Source: Spirochaetota bacterium (GTDB lineage: Bacteria; Spirochaetota; Spirochaetia; DSM-27196; PWMO01). Taken from it: DNA of 17,288 nt. Made by a program: the position numbers and the translations under genes. Below the pieces are notes generated by a model. The model worked only from the letters and a program-made list of their open reading frames with translations, did no database searches and had not been told where the DNA came from. Numbering within the stretch: the stretch's first letter is position 1; the number at the start of each line of letters is the position of its first letter. Shown here in pieces: positions 6,447 to 13,517 of this stretch. The stretch lies in contig JAAAOH010000124.1 of the NCBI GenBank assembly GCA_009908925.1, positions 1 to 17,288 of the forward strand, in the 5' to 3' direction.

Positions 6447-7311
6447 GATTGCGGCTGCGATAGTCCTCGGCTTCGACGTGCATGCGGGCGAACTCCGCCT
6501 CCACGCCACGGGCAACCGCGCGCTTGGGATCCTCGTCGTCCGCGGCGGCCGCCCGGTAGCGGTTCCGGAACTCGCGGGAATCGATTGGGGGACTCACCGA
6601 GAAGGTCACAGCGTCCTTTTGCGGAAAATCCTCGCTCATCTCGTTTGACGGGTTGACGAGCAGTACGTTACCGGCAATGCCCACAAAGGCTACGTAGTCG
6701 AAGCTCTTCATGTAGGAGTCCACCGCGTTGAGTACCCGCTTCGTATCCGGCTCCCCCGGACGGTAGCGGGTGCCGGTGGGGAACATCAGCACGAGCTTGC
6801 CCTCGTTCTTACAGCGGACCATCTCTCTAACAGCGCGGTGGTTGAACGCCCGGGCGCGGCGTTCCTCATCGGGGTCATCGAGCTTGTCGAGGCCGCGCTG
6901 CGGGTAGATCACGATCCGGGTGTAGGCTTCGGTGAAGGCGAGGACGAACTTGCTCTCCTCGTTGAGCTTCATCGCTGCAACCGAGACGATCGAATCTGCA
7001 ATGCTATGTCCCACCTCGCCCTGACGCTCGAGGAAGTAGTAGAGGCAGGGAACGTCGAAGTTGCTGTAGTGTTCCATCAGGATCAGGCCGGAATAGCCTT
7101 CCTGCGCATAATTGTAGAGCATCTGCAGATGCTCGAAATGGTAAAGAGCGCTCCCGGGCAGGACGAGGTCCTCGAGAATCCGGTCGATGAGCTTGCGGTT
7201 GTCGAGGTTGCTTTCCTGATAAATGGCCGTCTCGTCCACGCGATGAGGCTGACGCGAGTTCTCGACCATCTTGCGAGCGATGTCTTCGTAGTTCTCTCGA
7301 ATCGTGCGCAT
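6439..7311 (-). CDS. PlsC-like glycerolipid acyltransferase
   Basis: This 290-residue protein has the two key signatures of the glycerol-phosphate acyltransferase superfamily: an HX4D motif, HYSNFD (His81-Asp86), preceded by a hydrophobic strand, and a motif III-like block, LMFPTGTR (175-182). The HX4D pair is the catalytic centre. In most AGPATs and PlsB proteins motif III has Glu (FPEGTR); here it is Thr179, so the acceptor site may differ. No clear membrane-spanning segment is evident, so membrane attachment would be peripheral. It could acylate glycerol-3-phosphate, lysophosphatidate or another alcohol. The ATG at 7311 has no Shine-Dalgarno, but a good promoter ends 8 nt before it. It is transcribed alone. 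Confidence 0.8.
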   Translation of the reverse strand: MRTIRENYEDIARKMVENSRQPHRVDETAIYQESNLDNRKLIDRILEDLVLPGSALYHFEHLQMLYNYAQEGYSGLILMEHYSNFDVPCLYYFLERQGEVGHSIADSIVSVAAMKLNEESKFVLAFTEAYTRIVIYPQRGLDKLDDPDEERRARAFNHRAVREMVRCKNEGKLVLMFPTGTRYRPGEPDTKRVLNAVDSYMKSFDYVAFVGIAGNVLLVNPSNEMSEDFPQKDAVTFSVSPPIDSREFRNRYRAAAADDEDPKRAVARGVEAEFARMHVEAEDYRSRNLS

Positions 7312-7319
7312 GTAACAGT

Positions 7320-7348
7320 AGCCTATGGCCCCTCCCGACCCGTGTCAA
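7320..7348 (-). promoter_or_regulatory. Promoter of the PlsC-like gene
   Basis: On the minus strand a perfect TTGACA (7348-7343) is followed after 17 nt by TAGGCT (7325-7320), which has the key T, A and final T of the -10 box. Only 8 nt (7319-7312), without any purine-rich ribosome binding site, separate the box from the ATG at 7311. The predicted mRNA would therefore have almost no 5' leader. Confidence 0.65.
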
Positions 7349-7422
7349 CATGAGAAATGCGCGCTCGGGCGGCCGGGGCCCGCCGGCGGCCGGCCGGCTG
7401 AACGACAATGCCGGAAAAATCC

Positions 7423-7451
7423 TTGGCAGCACGTGGTTTTTCTTGTAGTGT
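7423..7451 (+). promoter_or_regulatory. Possible promoter of the peptide-binding protein gene
   Basis: TTGGCA (7423-7428, 5 of 6) and TAGTGT (7446-7451, 3 of 6) are 17 nt apart. The position is sensible: a leader of about 37 nt would carry the very strong ribosome binding site AAAGGAGG (7478-7485), 9 nt before the ATG at 7495. The -10 match is modest. Confidence 0.45.
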
Positions 7452-7494
7452 GGGGATCATACCTACGCAGAATCCTGAAAGGAGGACTAACAGG

Positions 7495-9279
7495 ATGAAG
7501 AAAGCATTGCTTCTGTTGTCAGCGGTGCTCGTTCTTGCGCTACTCTTCGGTTGCGGCGGTGCCGCGGAAGAAGAAGCACCCGAAGAGGCGGAAGAGCAGG
7601 CAGCCGCCGAAATCCAGAACCCGAACACCTACGTGTACGGTGGAATCGGCGACCCGGACAGTCTCGACCCGTCAAAGGCTTACGATACGGCCTCATGGGG
7701 CGTGATGACCAATATCTACGAGACGCTCATCGACTTCGACCGCGAAGCCACCGACGAGTTCGTCCCGGTGCTCGCGACCGAGGTTCCCACGCGGGAGAAC
7801 GGCGGCATCAGCGAAGACGGTACGACCTACCGCTTCCGGATCCGCGACGGGGTTACCTTCCACAACGGCAACGAGCTGACCCCCGAGGACGTGGAGTACA
7901 CCTTCGAGCGCAACATGGTTGTTGATGCCGACGGCGGCCCGAACTGGGTATGGTTTACCTACTTCCTCGGTAAGGGAAGCTCCGCCGACGTGGAGGACTT
8001 TTCGGAGATCGACCAGGCCATCGAGGTCGATGGCGATTACGTCGTCTTCAACCTCCCGAACCCCTTCCCGCCCTTCGTCAGTGTGCTTGCCTCCACCTGG
8101 GCAGCAGTCCTGGACAAGGAATGGGTCATCGAGAACGGCGGCTGGGACGGCACGGCCGAGACCTGGATGGACTACAACAAACCCGGCGAAGGTCAGGAGA
8201 CCCTCTACGATATCGCGAACGGAACCGGCCCCTACCAGCTGACCCGCTGGGAGAAGGATACCGAGGTCGTGCTCGACCGCTACGAGGACTACTGGGGCGA
8301 GATGCCCGCCATGGAGCGCGGTATTCTGCGCGTGGTGCAGGAGTGGTCGACCCGCCGCCTGCAGCTGACCCAGGGCGATGTTGACGTTGCCTACGTACCG
8401 GAAACGCAGTACAGCGCCATGCTCGAAGAGGATGTGATTACCGCGTACCAGGATCTTCCGACACTGAACGTCAACGGTATCCACTTCAACTACGATATCG
8501 ATACCTCCGGGGACAACCCGCTCGCCGGCTCCGGCGAGCTCGACGGCGAAGGCGTGCCCTCGAACTTCTTCAACGACATCGACGTCCGCGAAGCCTTCCG
8601 TTACGCATTTGATTCTGATGCTCTCATCGACGAGGCGCTCGAAGGCAATGCGCGAAACCCCGTCACCCCCGTACCCTATGGTCTTGCGTTCAAGAACGAG
8701 GACCTCGAGGTTCCCGAGCACAACATGGAGCTTGCCGAGGAGCACTTTCGTCAGGCACACGATGGAGCGCTCTGGGAGAACGGCTTCAAGTTCGAGATCC
8801 TCTACAATGAGGGCAACGACGTTCGCCAGATCGCCTCGCGCATCATCGCCGAGAACGTCGGCTCGATCAACGACAAGTTCCAGATCGAAACCCGCGCGGT
8901 ACCCTGGCCGGAGTTCCTCGACAAGATCCGCAACTCCACGATGCCGATGTTCATCATCGGGTGGCTCCCTGATTATCCCGACGCCGACAACTTCGTAACA
9001 CCGTTCATGCATTCAACGAAGGGCACCTTCGCGGCATGGGCGCACTACGAGAACGCGCGCGCCGACGAGCTCATCGACCGCGGCGGCACCACCCTCAACG
9101 AGGACGAGCGCCGCGAGATCTACTACGAGCTCCAGGACATCTATCTCGAGGATGTAACCAGCATCATGATCACCCAGCCGCTCTTGAGCTGGTTCTTCCA
9201 GGACTACGTACAGGGTGTGCACTACAACCCGATGTACTCCAACGAGTTCGAGCTGCTGCCCTACGTGACCAAAGAGTAG
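7495..9279 (+). CDS. Peptide ABC transporter substrate-binding lipoprotein (SBP family 5)
   Basis: A 594-residue extracytoplasmic binding protein for oligopeptides, dipeptides or a similar solute. The start at 7495 follows a strong AAAGGAGG. Residues 1-19 form a lipoprotein signal peptide with lipobox LLFG-C, giving lipidated Cys20, then an acidic Glu/Ala-rich linker (about 22-40). The mature fold begins with GGIGDPDSLDP and NIYETLIDFD; later YRFRIRDGVTFHNGNELTPEDV, split here, is the characteristic family 5 signature. The C-terminal half has FIIGWLPDYPDADN, also typical. It is the first gene of a binding protein-permease-permease-ATPase-ATPase set but is followed by its own terminator (9348-9380) and an unrelated lipoprotein gene, a layout that could yield much more binding protein than pore. 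The exact substrate cannot be told. Confidence 0.93.
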   Translation: MKKALLLLSAVLVLALLFGCGGAAEEEAPEEAEEQAAAEIQNPNTYVYGGIGDPDSLDPSKAYDTASWGVMTNIYETLIDFDREATDEFVPVLATEVPTRENGGISEDGTTYRFRIRDGVTFHNGNELTPEDVEYTFERNMVVDADGGPNWVWFTYFLGKGSSADVEDFSEIDQAIEVDGDYVVFNLPNPFPPFVSVLASTWAAVLDKEWVIENGGWDGTAETWMDYNKPGEGQETLYDIANGTGPYQLTRWEKDTEVVLDRYEDYWGEMPAMERGILRVVQEWSTRRLQLTQGDVDVAYVPETQYSAMLEEDVITAYQDLPTLNVNGIHFNYDIDTSGDNPLAGSGELDGEGVPSNFFNDIDVREAFRYAFDSDALIDEALEGNARNPVTPVPYGLAFKNEDLEVPEHNMELAEEHFRQAHDGALWENGFKFEILYNEGNDVRQIASRIIAENVGSINDKFQIETRAVPWPEFLDKIRNSTMPMFIIGWLPDYPDADNFVTPFMHSTKGTFAAWAHYENARADELIDRGGTTLNEDERREIYYELQDIYLEDVTSIMITQPLLSWFFQDYVQGVHYNPMYSNEFELLPYVTKE

Positions 9280-9347
9280 CTGAACCCCGGAGGCCACGCC
9301 GCAGTGCGGTGGCGGCCCGCTACAGTCGATCGGCAGCAATTGATTTC

Positions 9348-9384
9348 GAGGCCCCGGGCGCAGTGCCCGGGGCTTCTTTCGTTT
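9348..9384 (+). terminator. Rho-independent terminator after the binding-protein gene
   Basis: A 9-bp GC stem, GCCCCGGGC (9351-9359) and GCCCGGGGC (9365-9373), with loop GCAGT, extends to about 12 bp through GAG/TTC (one G-U pair) and is followed by a T-rich tail, TTCTTTCGTTT (9374-9384). It lies about 70 nt after the binding-protein stop codon. Confidence 0.8.
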
Positions 9385-9400
9385 CGGCGGGAAGTCGGGG

Positions 9401-9406
9401 TACAAT
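9401..9406 (+). promoter_or_regulatory. Candidate -10 box for the small lipoprotein gene
   Basis: TACAAT at 9401-9406, identical to the proS -10 box, lies 10 nt before the ATG at 9417. The region 17 nt upstream (TTCGTT, 9378-9383) is a poor -35 and overlaps the tail of the preceding terminator, so this is a weaker candidate. Confidence 0.35.
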
Positions 9407-9416
9407 CGCGGTTGAG

Positions 9417-10007
9417 ATGACATACCGCAAGAGATATCGACACACAATACGGCGTGGCGCCGTAGCGGCCGCGCTCGTGATCCTCGCGCTTTTCGCAGCA
9501 TCCTGCGCGACCACGCAGCAGCCCGCCGACGAGGCCACGGCCGAGGCCGAACCCTTTTCGAACGTGAGCACGGTGGTGATTGCACCCTTCGAGTACCGCT
9601 CCACGGTAACCGGGACGAGCAGGAACGGCCCTGCCGAGTCCCTCGACCCGGAGGTTGCGCGGGCGGTGCGCGCGGAGCTCGCAGAGACCCTCGAGGAGTC
9701 GGGCAGACAGGTCATCGTGCTCTCCGAGCGGGAGACGAGCGTTCTTGTTCCCGGCGAGATCGATGAGATGGCGCCCCGCCTCGGCGCGGACCTGGTGATT
9801 CGCGGAGAGGTCCGGCTCGGCGCCTCGGGCGTGGACTACGTGGTTTCGGTCTCGAGTACCGTCGGGCCGGCTGAGGCCGAGGCGCTTTCGGTGACCGTTT
9901 CCGCGCAGGAGCAATACCCGCGGGACGCGCTCGATGTCGAGGCGGTGACCAGCGGCGTCGGCGCCGTGGTGATCGGTCAGGTGATGGGGCTGCTTTCCGC
10001 GCCGTGA
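9417..10007 (+). CDS. Small lipoprotein with CsgG/LpoB/TolB-N-like pattern, function unknown
   Basis: A 196-residue predicted lipoprotein: a positively charged start (MTYRKRYRHTIRRG), a hydrophobic segment and lipobox FAAS-C, giving lipidated Cys30. After a short linker rich in Ala and Glu the body reads VVIAPFEY (about 52-59), an amphipathic helix with LAETLEESGRQVIVLSE, then GADLVIRGEVRL and a long beta-rich end. The sequence of strand, 'x-F-x', helix ending in G, strand, and GADxVIxG resembles periplasmic CsgG/LpoB/TolB-N-type alpha/beta modules, but this is pattern recognition only. It sits inside the peptide-importer cluster between a terminator and the permease promoter, so it is probably transcribed separately and need not be part of the transporter. 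Confidence 0.7.
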   Translation: MTYRKRYRHTIRRGAVAAALVILALFAASCATTQQPADEATAEAEPFSNVSTVVIAPFEYRSTVTGTSRNGPAESLDPEVARAVRAELAETLEESGRQVIVLSERETSVLVPGEIDEMAPRLGADLVIRGEVRLGASGVDYVVSVSSTVGPAEAEALSVTVSAQEQYPRDALDVEAVTSGVGAVVIGQVMGLLSAP

Positions 10008-10047
10008 ATGCGCCGCACGCTGCGCTTGTCGCACGTTGAGCTTTCCG

Positions 10048-10076
10048 TTGACGGACGTCCCCGTGCCGGGTAGAAT
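10048..10076 (+). promoter_or_regulatory. Promoter of the permease-ATPase operon
   Basis: TTGACG (10048-10053, 5 of 6) and TAGAAT (10071-10076, 5 of 6) are separated by 17 nt. The transcript would start near 10083, about 27 nt before the GTG at 10110, with CGGAG (10096-10100) as ribosome binding site. TAGAATG (10071-10077) recurs inverted as CATTCTA (10102-10108), flanking the leader. Confidence 0.7.
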
Positions 10077-10109
10077 GCATGATACCTTCCGCCTTCGGAG
10101 CCATTCTAC

Positions 10110-11144
10110 GTGAATCTTTTGAACTATATCCTCAGGCGCATCCTGTTGATGCTGGTGGTATTGTTCGGAGTGTCGCTGCTGGTGTTCACCATCATGATGC
10201 TCCTGCCGCCGGGAATGCGCGTCGCAGTATATGTGCATAACGAGAAAATCACCCCGGACCAGCTCGAGACGCTCATAGACCGCTATGGGCTCGAGGATCC
10301 CGCCCCCGTACAGTACTTTCGGTGGATGGGGAATGTCCTGCAGGGTGATTTCGGCTATTCGGTTACCGCCTCTGCGCCGGTTACCCAGGGGTTCAGCCGG
10401 TACTTTCCCATAACCTTCGAGCTCATGCTCATCGCCGGGCCGTTAACGGTCATGGTAGGAATCTTACTGGGGACGATCGGCGCCGTTCACAAAGACAAAC
10501 CGGCGGACCACTTCACGCGTGTGTTCGCCATCGTCGGCTACTCCCTGCCGACCTTCTGGCTCGGGCTGCTGTTGTTGATGCTCGTCTACGGCTACTTCGG
10601 TATCTTTCCCCCCGGCTACTTGTCCGACGCGGGAAAGAACATCATCTTCAGTGACGGTTTCACGAACTATACCGGGATCATCCTCGTTGACGGTATCATG
10701 AACTGGGAGTGGGGCGTCGTCCTCGACGATCTCTACCACCTGGTGCTGCCATCGGTGAGCTTCGTGATTCTCGCCTCGGCGTTGATCCTGAGGCTCACGC
10801 GCTCCAGCATGCTCGAGGCCCTCGGGCAGGATTACATCCGCACGGCCCTGGCAAAGGGCGCCGACCGGCGCACCATCAACAAAGTGCATGCCAGGCGAAA
10901 CGCGCTCATTCCGGTCGTAACCGTGGCGGGCCTGCTATTCGCCCAGATGATGGCGGGGCTCGTGGTCACCGAGACCATTTTCAACCGACCGGGCATCGGG
11001 CAGTGGATCGTCCGCGCGGCGCTGCAGCTCGACGTGCCGGCAATCATGTTCAACGTACTCTTTCTCGGGGTCGTCTTCGTCACGGTGAACCTCATCGTCG
11101 ACATCATTTACGCCTACATCGACCCCCGTATCAGGCTCTACTAG
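10110..11144 (+). CDS. Peptide ABC transporter permease, OppB/DppB type
   Basis: A 344-residue inner-membrane permease. The classical N-terminal segment LLNYILRRILLMLVVLFGVS forms TM1 (about 8-31), followed by a soluble stretch (35-98) with the family block YGLEDPAPVQYFRWMGNVLQGDFGYS (split here at 59-84). Further membrane segments lie at about 103-126, 137-166, 205-229, 265-288 and 312-336. The ATPase-docking EAA loop is DYIRTALAKGADRRTINKVHARRNALIP, split here around 241-268. The GTG start is preceded by CGGAG 9 nt away. It pairs with the OppC-like protein encoded 25 nt downstream to form the translocation pore. Permease, permease, ATPase and ATPase genes are tightly packed, so they form one operon from the promoter at 10048. 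Confidence 0.93.
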   Translation: MNLLNYILRRILLMLVVLFGVSLLVFTIMMLLPPGMRVAVYVHNEKITPDQLETLIDRYGLEDPAPVQYFRWMGNVLQGDFGYSVTASAPVTQGFSRYFPITFELMLIAGPLTVMVGILLGTIGAVHKDKPADHFTRVFAIVGYSLPTFWLGLLLLMLVYGYFGIFPPGYLSDAGKNIIFSDGFTNYTGIILVDGIMNWEWGVVLDDLYHLVLPSVSFVILASALILRLTRSSMLEALGQDYIRTALAKGADRRTINKVHARRNALIPVVTVAGLLFAQMMAGLVVTETIFNRPGIGQWIVRAALQLDVPAIMFNVLFLGVVFVTVNLIVDIIYAYIDPRIRLY

Positions 11145-11169
11145 CCCAGACAGAGGAGAATAGCGAACG

Positions 11170-12147
11170 ATGTCAGATTCGCATAAAACCGAAATCGTTC
11201 CCGACCATACGACAGAAGTGCTCACCGACGACGCCGGCTTCGAGGTCTCCGCCCATCCGCGGGTGCAGGAGTTCATCTTCTCCACCAAGCGGTTCCTGAG
11301 CAATCCCCTGAGCATCATCGGGCTCATCATCATCCTCGGCTTTGCGCTGGTTGCCATTTTCGCCCCGGTGCTCGCGCCGCCTGAGAATCCGGAGAATCCC
11401 TACCGGATTCCCCATGACGGCTGGGCCGTCGAGCCTCAGGCACCATCCGAGGAGAATATCCTCGGCACGATGGAGCAGCAGTACGACGTGTACTACGGGC
11501 TCATCTGGGGAACCCGCAGCGCCTTTCGGATCGGGTTTTTCGTGGTGCTCGCGAACCTTGCCATGGGACTTGTGCTCGGCTCCATTGCGGGGTACTTCGG
11601 GGGGCTCATCGACGAGGTGATCATGCGGATCACCGATATGTTCTACTCCATCCCGTTCCTGTCATGGGCCATGGCCCTGGTCGTGGCGATCGGGCGGGGG
11701 CTGAACTCGATCATCATAACGCTCATCGTCATACAATGGACGACCTACGTCCGCGTCTTACGCGGAGAGATCCTCACCGTACGTGAGAACGACTACGTGC
11801 AGGCGGCCCGCGCGAGCGGTGCCTCCCATCTTCGCATCATAACCACCCACATTCTGCCGAACAGCATCTACTCGGTGCTCATCGTGGCTTCGATGAACAT
11901 CGGCGTGACCGTCCTTGCGGCGGCGACGCTGTCCTTTCTGGGTCTCGGTGCGGAGATCGGCTATGCCGACTGGGGGCAGATGGCGAATACCGCCCGCAAC
12001 TGGATAGTCGGCCCGCCCGGCAACCGCCTGGCCTACTGGCACGTTGTCATGATTCCGGGTGCGGCGATTTCGCTCTTCGTGCTGGGGTGGAACCTCCTCG
12101 GTGATGCGGCGCGCGACGTGTTCGATCCCAAAATGCGGAGGAAATAA
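11170..12147 (+). CDS. Peptide ABC transporter permease, OppC/DppC type
   Basis: A 325-residue inner-membrane permease with the OppC-type layout: a cytoplasmic N-terminus (1-45), TM1 (about 47-70), an external loop, then five further membrane segments (about 120-145, 161-178, 180-197, 234-258 and 290-312). The EAA loop is DYVQAARASGASHLRIITTHILPNS, split here around 208-232. The usual OppC block LGT-D-x-x-G-R-D after TM1 is altered to LGTMEQQYDVYYGLIWGTR (98-116), keeping the frame of the motif but losing the D and GR. GAGGAG (11153-11158) is the ribosome binding site. Its stop overlaps the next gene's start (TAATG). Confidence 0.93.
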   Translation: MSDSHKTEIVPDHTTEVLTDDAGFEVSAHPRVQEFIFSTKRFLSNPLSIIGLIIILGFALVAIFAPVLAPPENPENPYRIPHDGWAVEPQAPSEENILGTMEQQYDVYYGLIWGTRSAFRIGFFVVLANLAMGLVLGSIAGYFGGLIDEVIMRITDMFYSIPFLSWAMALVVAIGRGLNSIIITLIVIQWTTYVRVLRGEILTVRENDYVQAARASGASHLRIITTHILPNSIYSVLIVASMNIGVTVLAAATLSFLGLGAEIGYADWGQMANTARNWIVGPPGNRLAYWHVVMIPGAAISLFVLGWNLLGDAARDVFDPKMRRK

Positions 12148-13517
12148 TGTCGGCACAGACCGATTCAACGATACAGACGGATCCCATGATAGAGACACAG
12201 GATCTGTACACCAACTTCTACACCTTCGAGGGCGCGGTGAAGGCGCTCAACGGGGTGTCGGTGAAGGTCAGACGCGGGGAAACCTACGGCCTCGTCGGTG
12301 AGTCCGGGTGCGGCAAGAGCGTAACCGTGCGCTCGATGATGCGCATCGTCCAGGCGCCCGGTAAGATAGAGGACGGGGAGATTCGCCTCTTCCTCTCCGA
12401 CGACCACAAGCAGAAGGCCATCGACATCCTCGACCGGAGCGAAGCCTACATGCGCTCGATCCGGGGAAACGAGATCTCGATGATCTTCCAGGAGGCGAGC
12501 GCCTCCCTCAATCCGGTGTTCACCATCGGTTTCCAGGTCGGGGAGAGCTTCATCTTCCACCGAAAGGCCGAGATGATCGAGAAAACCAACGAGGCCCTCG
12601 CCGGCGAGCTCGAGCGCGGCGTGCCGGCCCCGATCTCGTGGTGGAAGCGCATGCAGCACGCGCTGTTTACCCGAGAGCACGCCCTCCTTCTGCGCTACAG
12701 TAAGCGCGTTGCCGAGATCGACCGTCAAATCGACGAGCTCGAGGGCGCGGAGGACCCGGCCTCGCTTCGCCGCAAGAAGAGTCTGAAAGCCCGCCGCGAG
12801 CGGGAGTGGAAGCCGGACCTCGTGCTCTCCCTCGTGAAGCGGGTCCCCCTTCTGAAGCGGTATCAGAAGCGCATCAACAGGACCATCCGCGGTGAGGTCA
12901 TAAGCCTCCTCGAGTCCCTCGGGGTGCCCAACCCCTACAACGTGGTGGACCGCTACCCCCACGAGCTCTCCGGCGGCATGCAGCAGCGCATCGTCATCGC
13001 CATCGCACTTGCCTGCCATCCCACGCTTCTCATCGCCGATGAGCCGACCTCGAACCTCGACGTGACCATTCAGGCGCAGATCATCGAGCTCATTCGAAGG
13101 CTCAAAGAGACGAGCATTGCGAGCGTGCTCTTCATCACCCACGACCTTGGTGTGGTCGCCGAAATATGCGACCGGGTCACGGTGATGTACGCGGGCGACA
13201 CCGCCGAGACGGCCGAGGTGGGCGAGCTCTTCAGGAATCCGCTCCACCCCTACACGCAGGCGCTCCTGAGCTCCGTCCCCAAGGAGGAGCAGGAAGGCGA
13301 GCTCGCCACCATTCCGGGCACGGTGCCGAACCTGGTGAATCCGCCCTCGGGCTGCCGCTTTCACCCGCGCTGCCCGCATGCGATGGAGATCTGCAAACGG
13401 CAGAAGCCGCCGGTGACCGAGTATGCGCCGGGGCACAGCGTTTCCTGTCACCTGTATCCAGCGCCCGCAGACGAGGCCGCGACCGCAGACGACGCGAAGG
13501 AATCCACAGATGGCTGA
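12147..13517 (+). CDS. Peptide ABC transporter ATPase, OppD/DppD type, with large insertion
   Basis: A 456-residue cytoplasmic ATPase, well above the usual 320-350 for OppD. All nucleotide-site motifs are present: Walker A GESGCGKS (51-58), Q-loop Gln115, signature LSGGMQQR (274-281), Walker B LLIADEP (294-300), and H-loop ITHD (330-333). The extra length is a basic, helix-prone stretch between the Q-loop region and the signature motif, about residues 138-248, roughly 95 residues longer than normal. The C-terminal peptide-importer extension carries C403, C409, C416 and C434 in a spacing like that of DppD-type subunits reported to bind a [4Fe-4S] cluster. The ATG overlaps the permease stop (TAATG); the following ATPase gene overlaps by 8 nt. 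Confidence 0.93.
   Translation: MSAQTDSTIQTDPMIETQDLYTNFYTFEGAVKALNGVSVKVRRGETYGLVGESGCGKSVTVRSMMRIVQAPGKIEDGEIRLFLSDDHKQKAIDILDRSEAYMRSIRGNEISMIFQEASASLNPVFTIGFQVGESFIFHRKAEMIEKTNEALAGELERGVPAPISWWKRMQHALFTREHALLLRYSKRVAEIDRQIDELEGAEDPASLRRKKSLKARREREWKPDLVLSLVKRVPLLKRYQKRINRTIRGEVISLLESLGVPNPYNVVDRYPHELSGGMQQRIVIAIALACHPTLLIADEPTSNLDVTIQAQIIELIRRLKETSIASVLFITHDLGVVAEICDRVTVMYAGDTAETAEVGELFRNPLHPYTQALLSSVPKEEQEGELATIPGTVPNLVNPPSGCRFHPRCPHAMEICKRQKPPVTEYAPGHSVSCHLYPAPADEAATADDAKESTDG

Noticed and set aside
7423..7440. A sigma-54-like -24/-12 promoter before the binding-protein gene
   Set aside because: TTGGCA resembles the -24 element, but no GC-containing -12 element lies at the required distance.
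7408..7494. Upstream extension of the peptide-binding protein to an earlier start
   Set aside because: It would put 29 residues before the lipoprotein signal peptide, and the strong AAAGGAGG sits just ahead of the ATG at 7495.
7693..9012. A 439-codon minus-strand open frame antisense to the peptide-binding protein gene
   Set aside because: Shadow frame of a clearly recognised lipoprotein gene; no ribosome binding site or family resemblance.
9036..9416. Upstream extension of the small lipoprotein through the binding-protein gene's end
   Set aside because: The extension is a shadow frame crossing a terminator; the ATG at 9417 starts a normal lipoprotein signal peptide.
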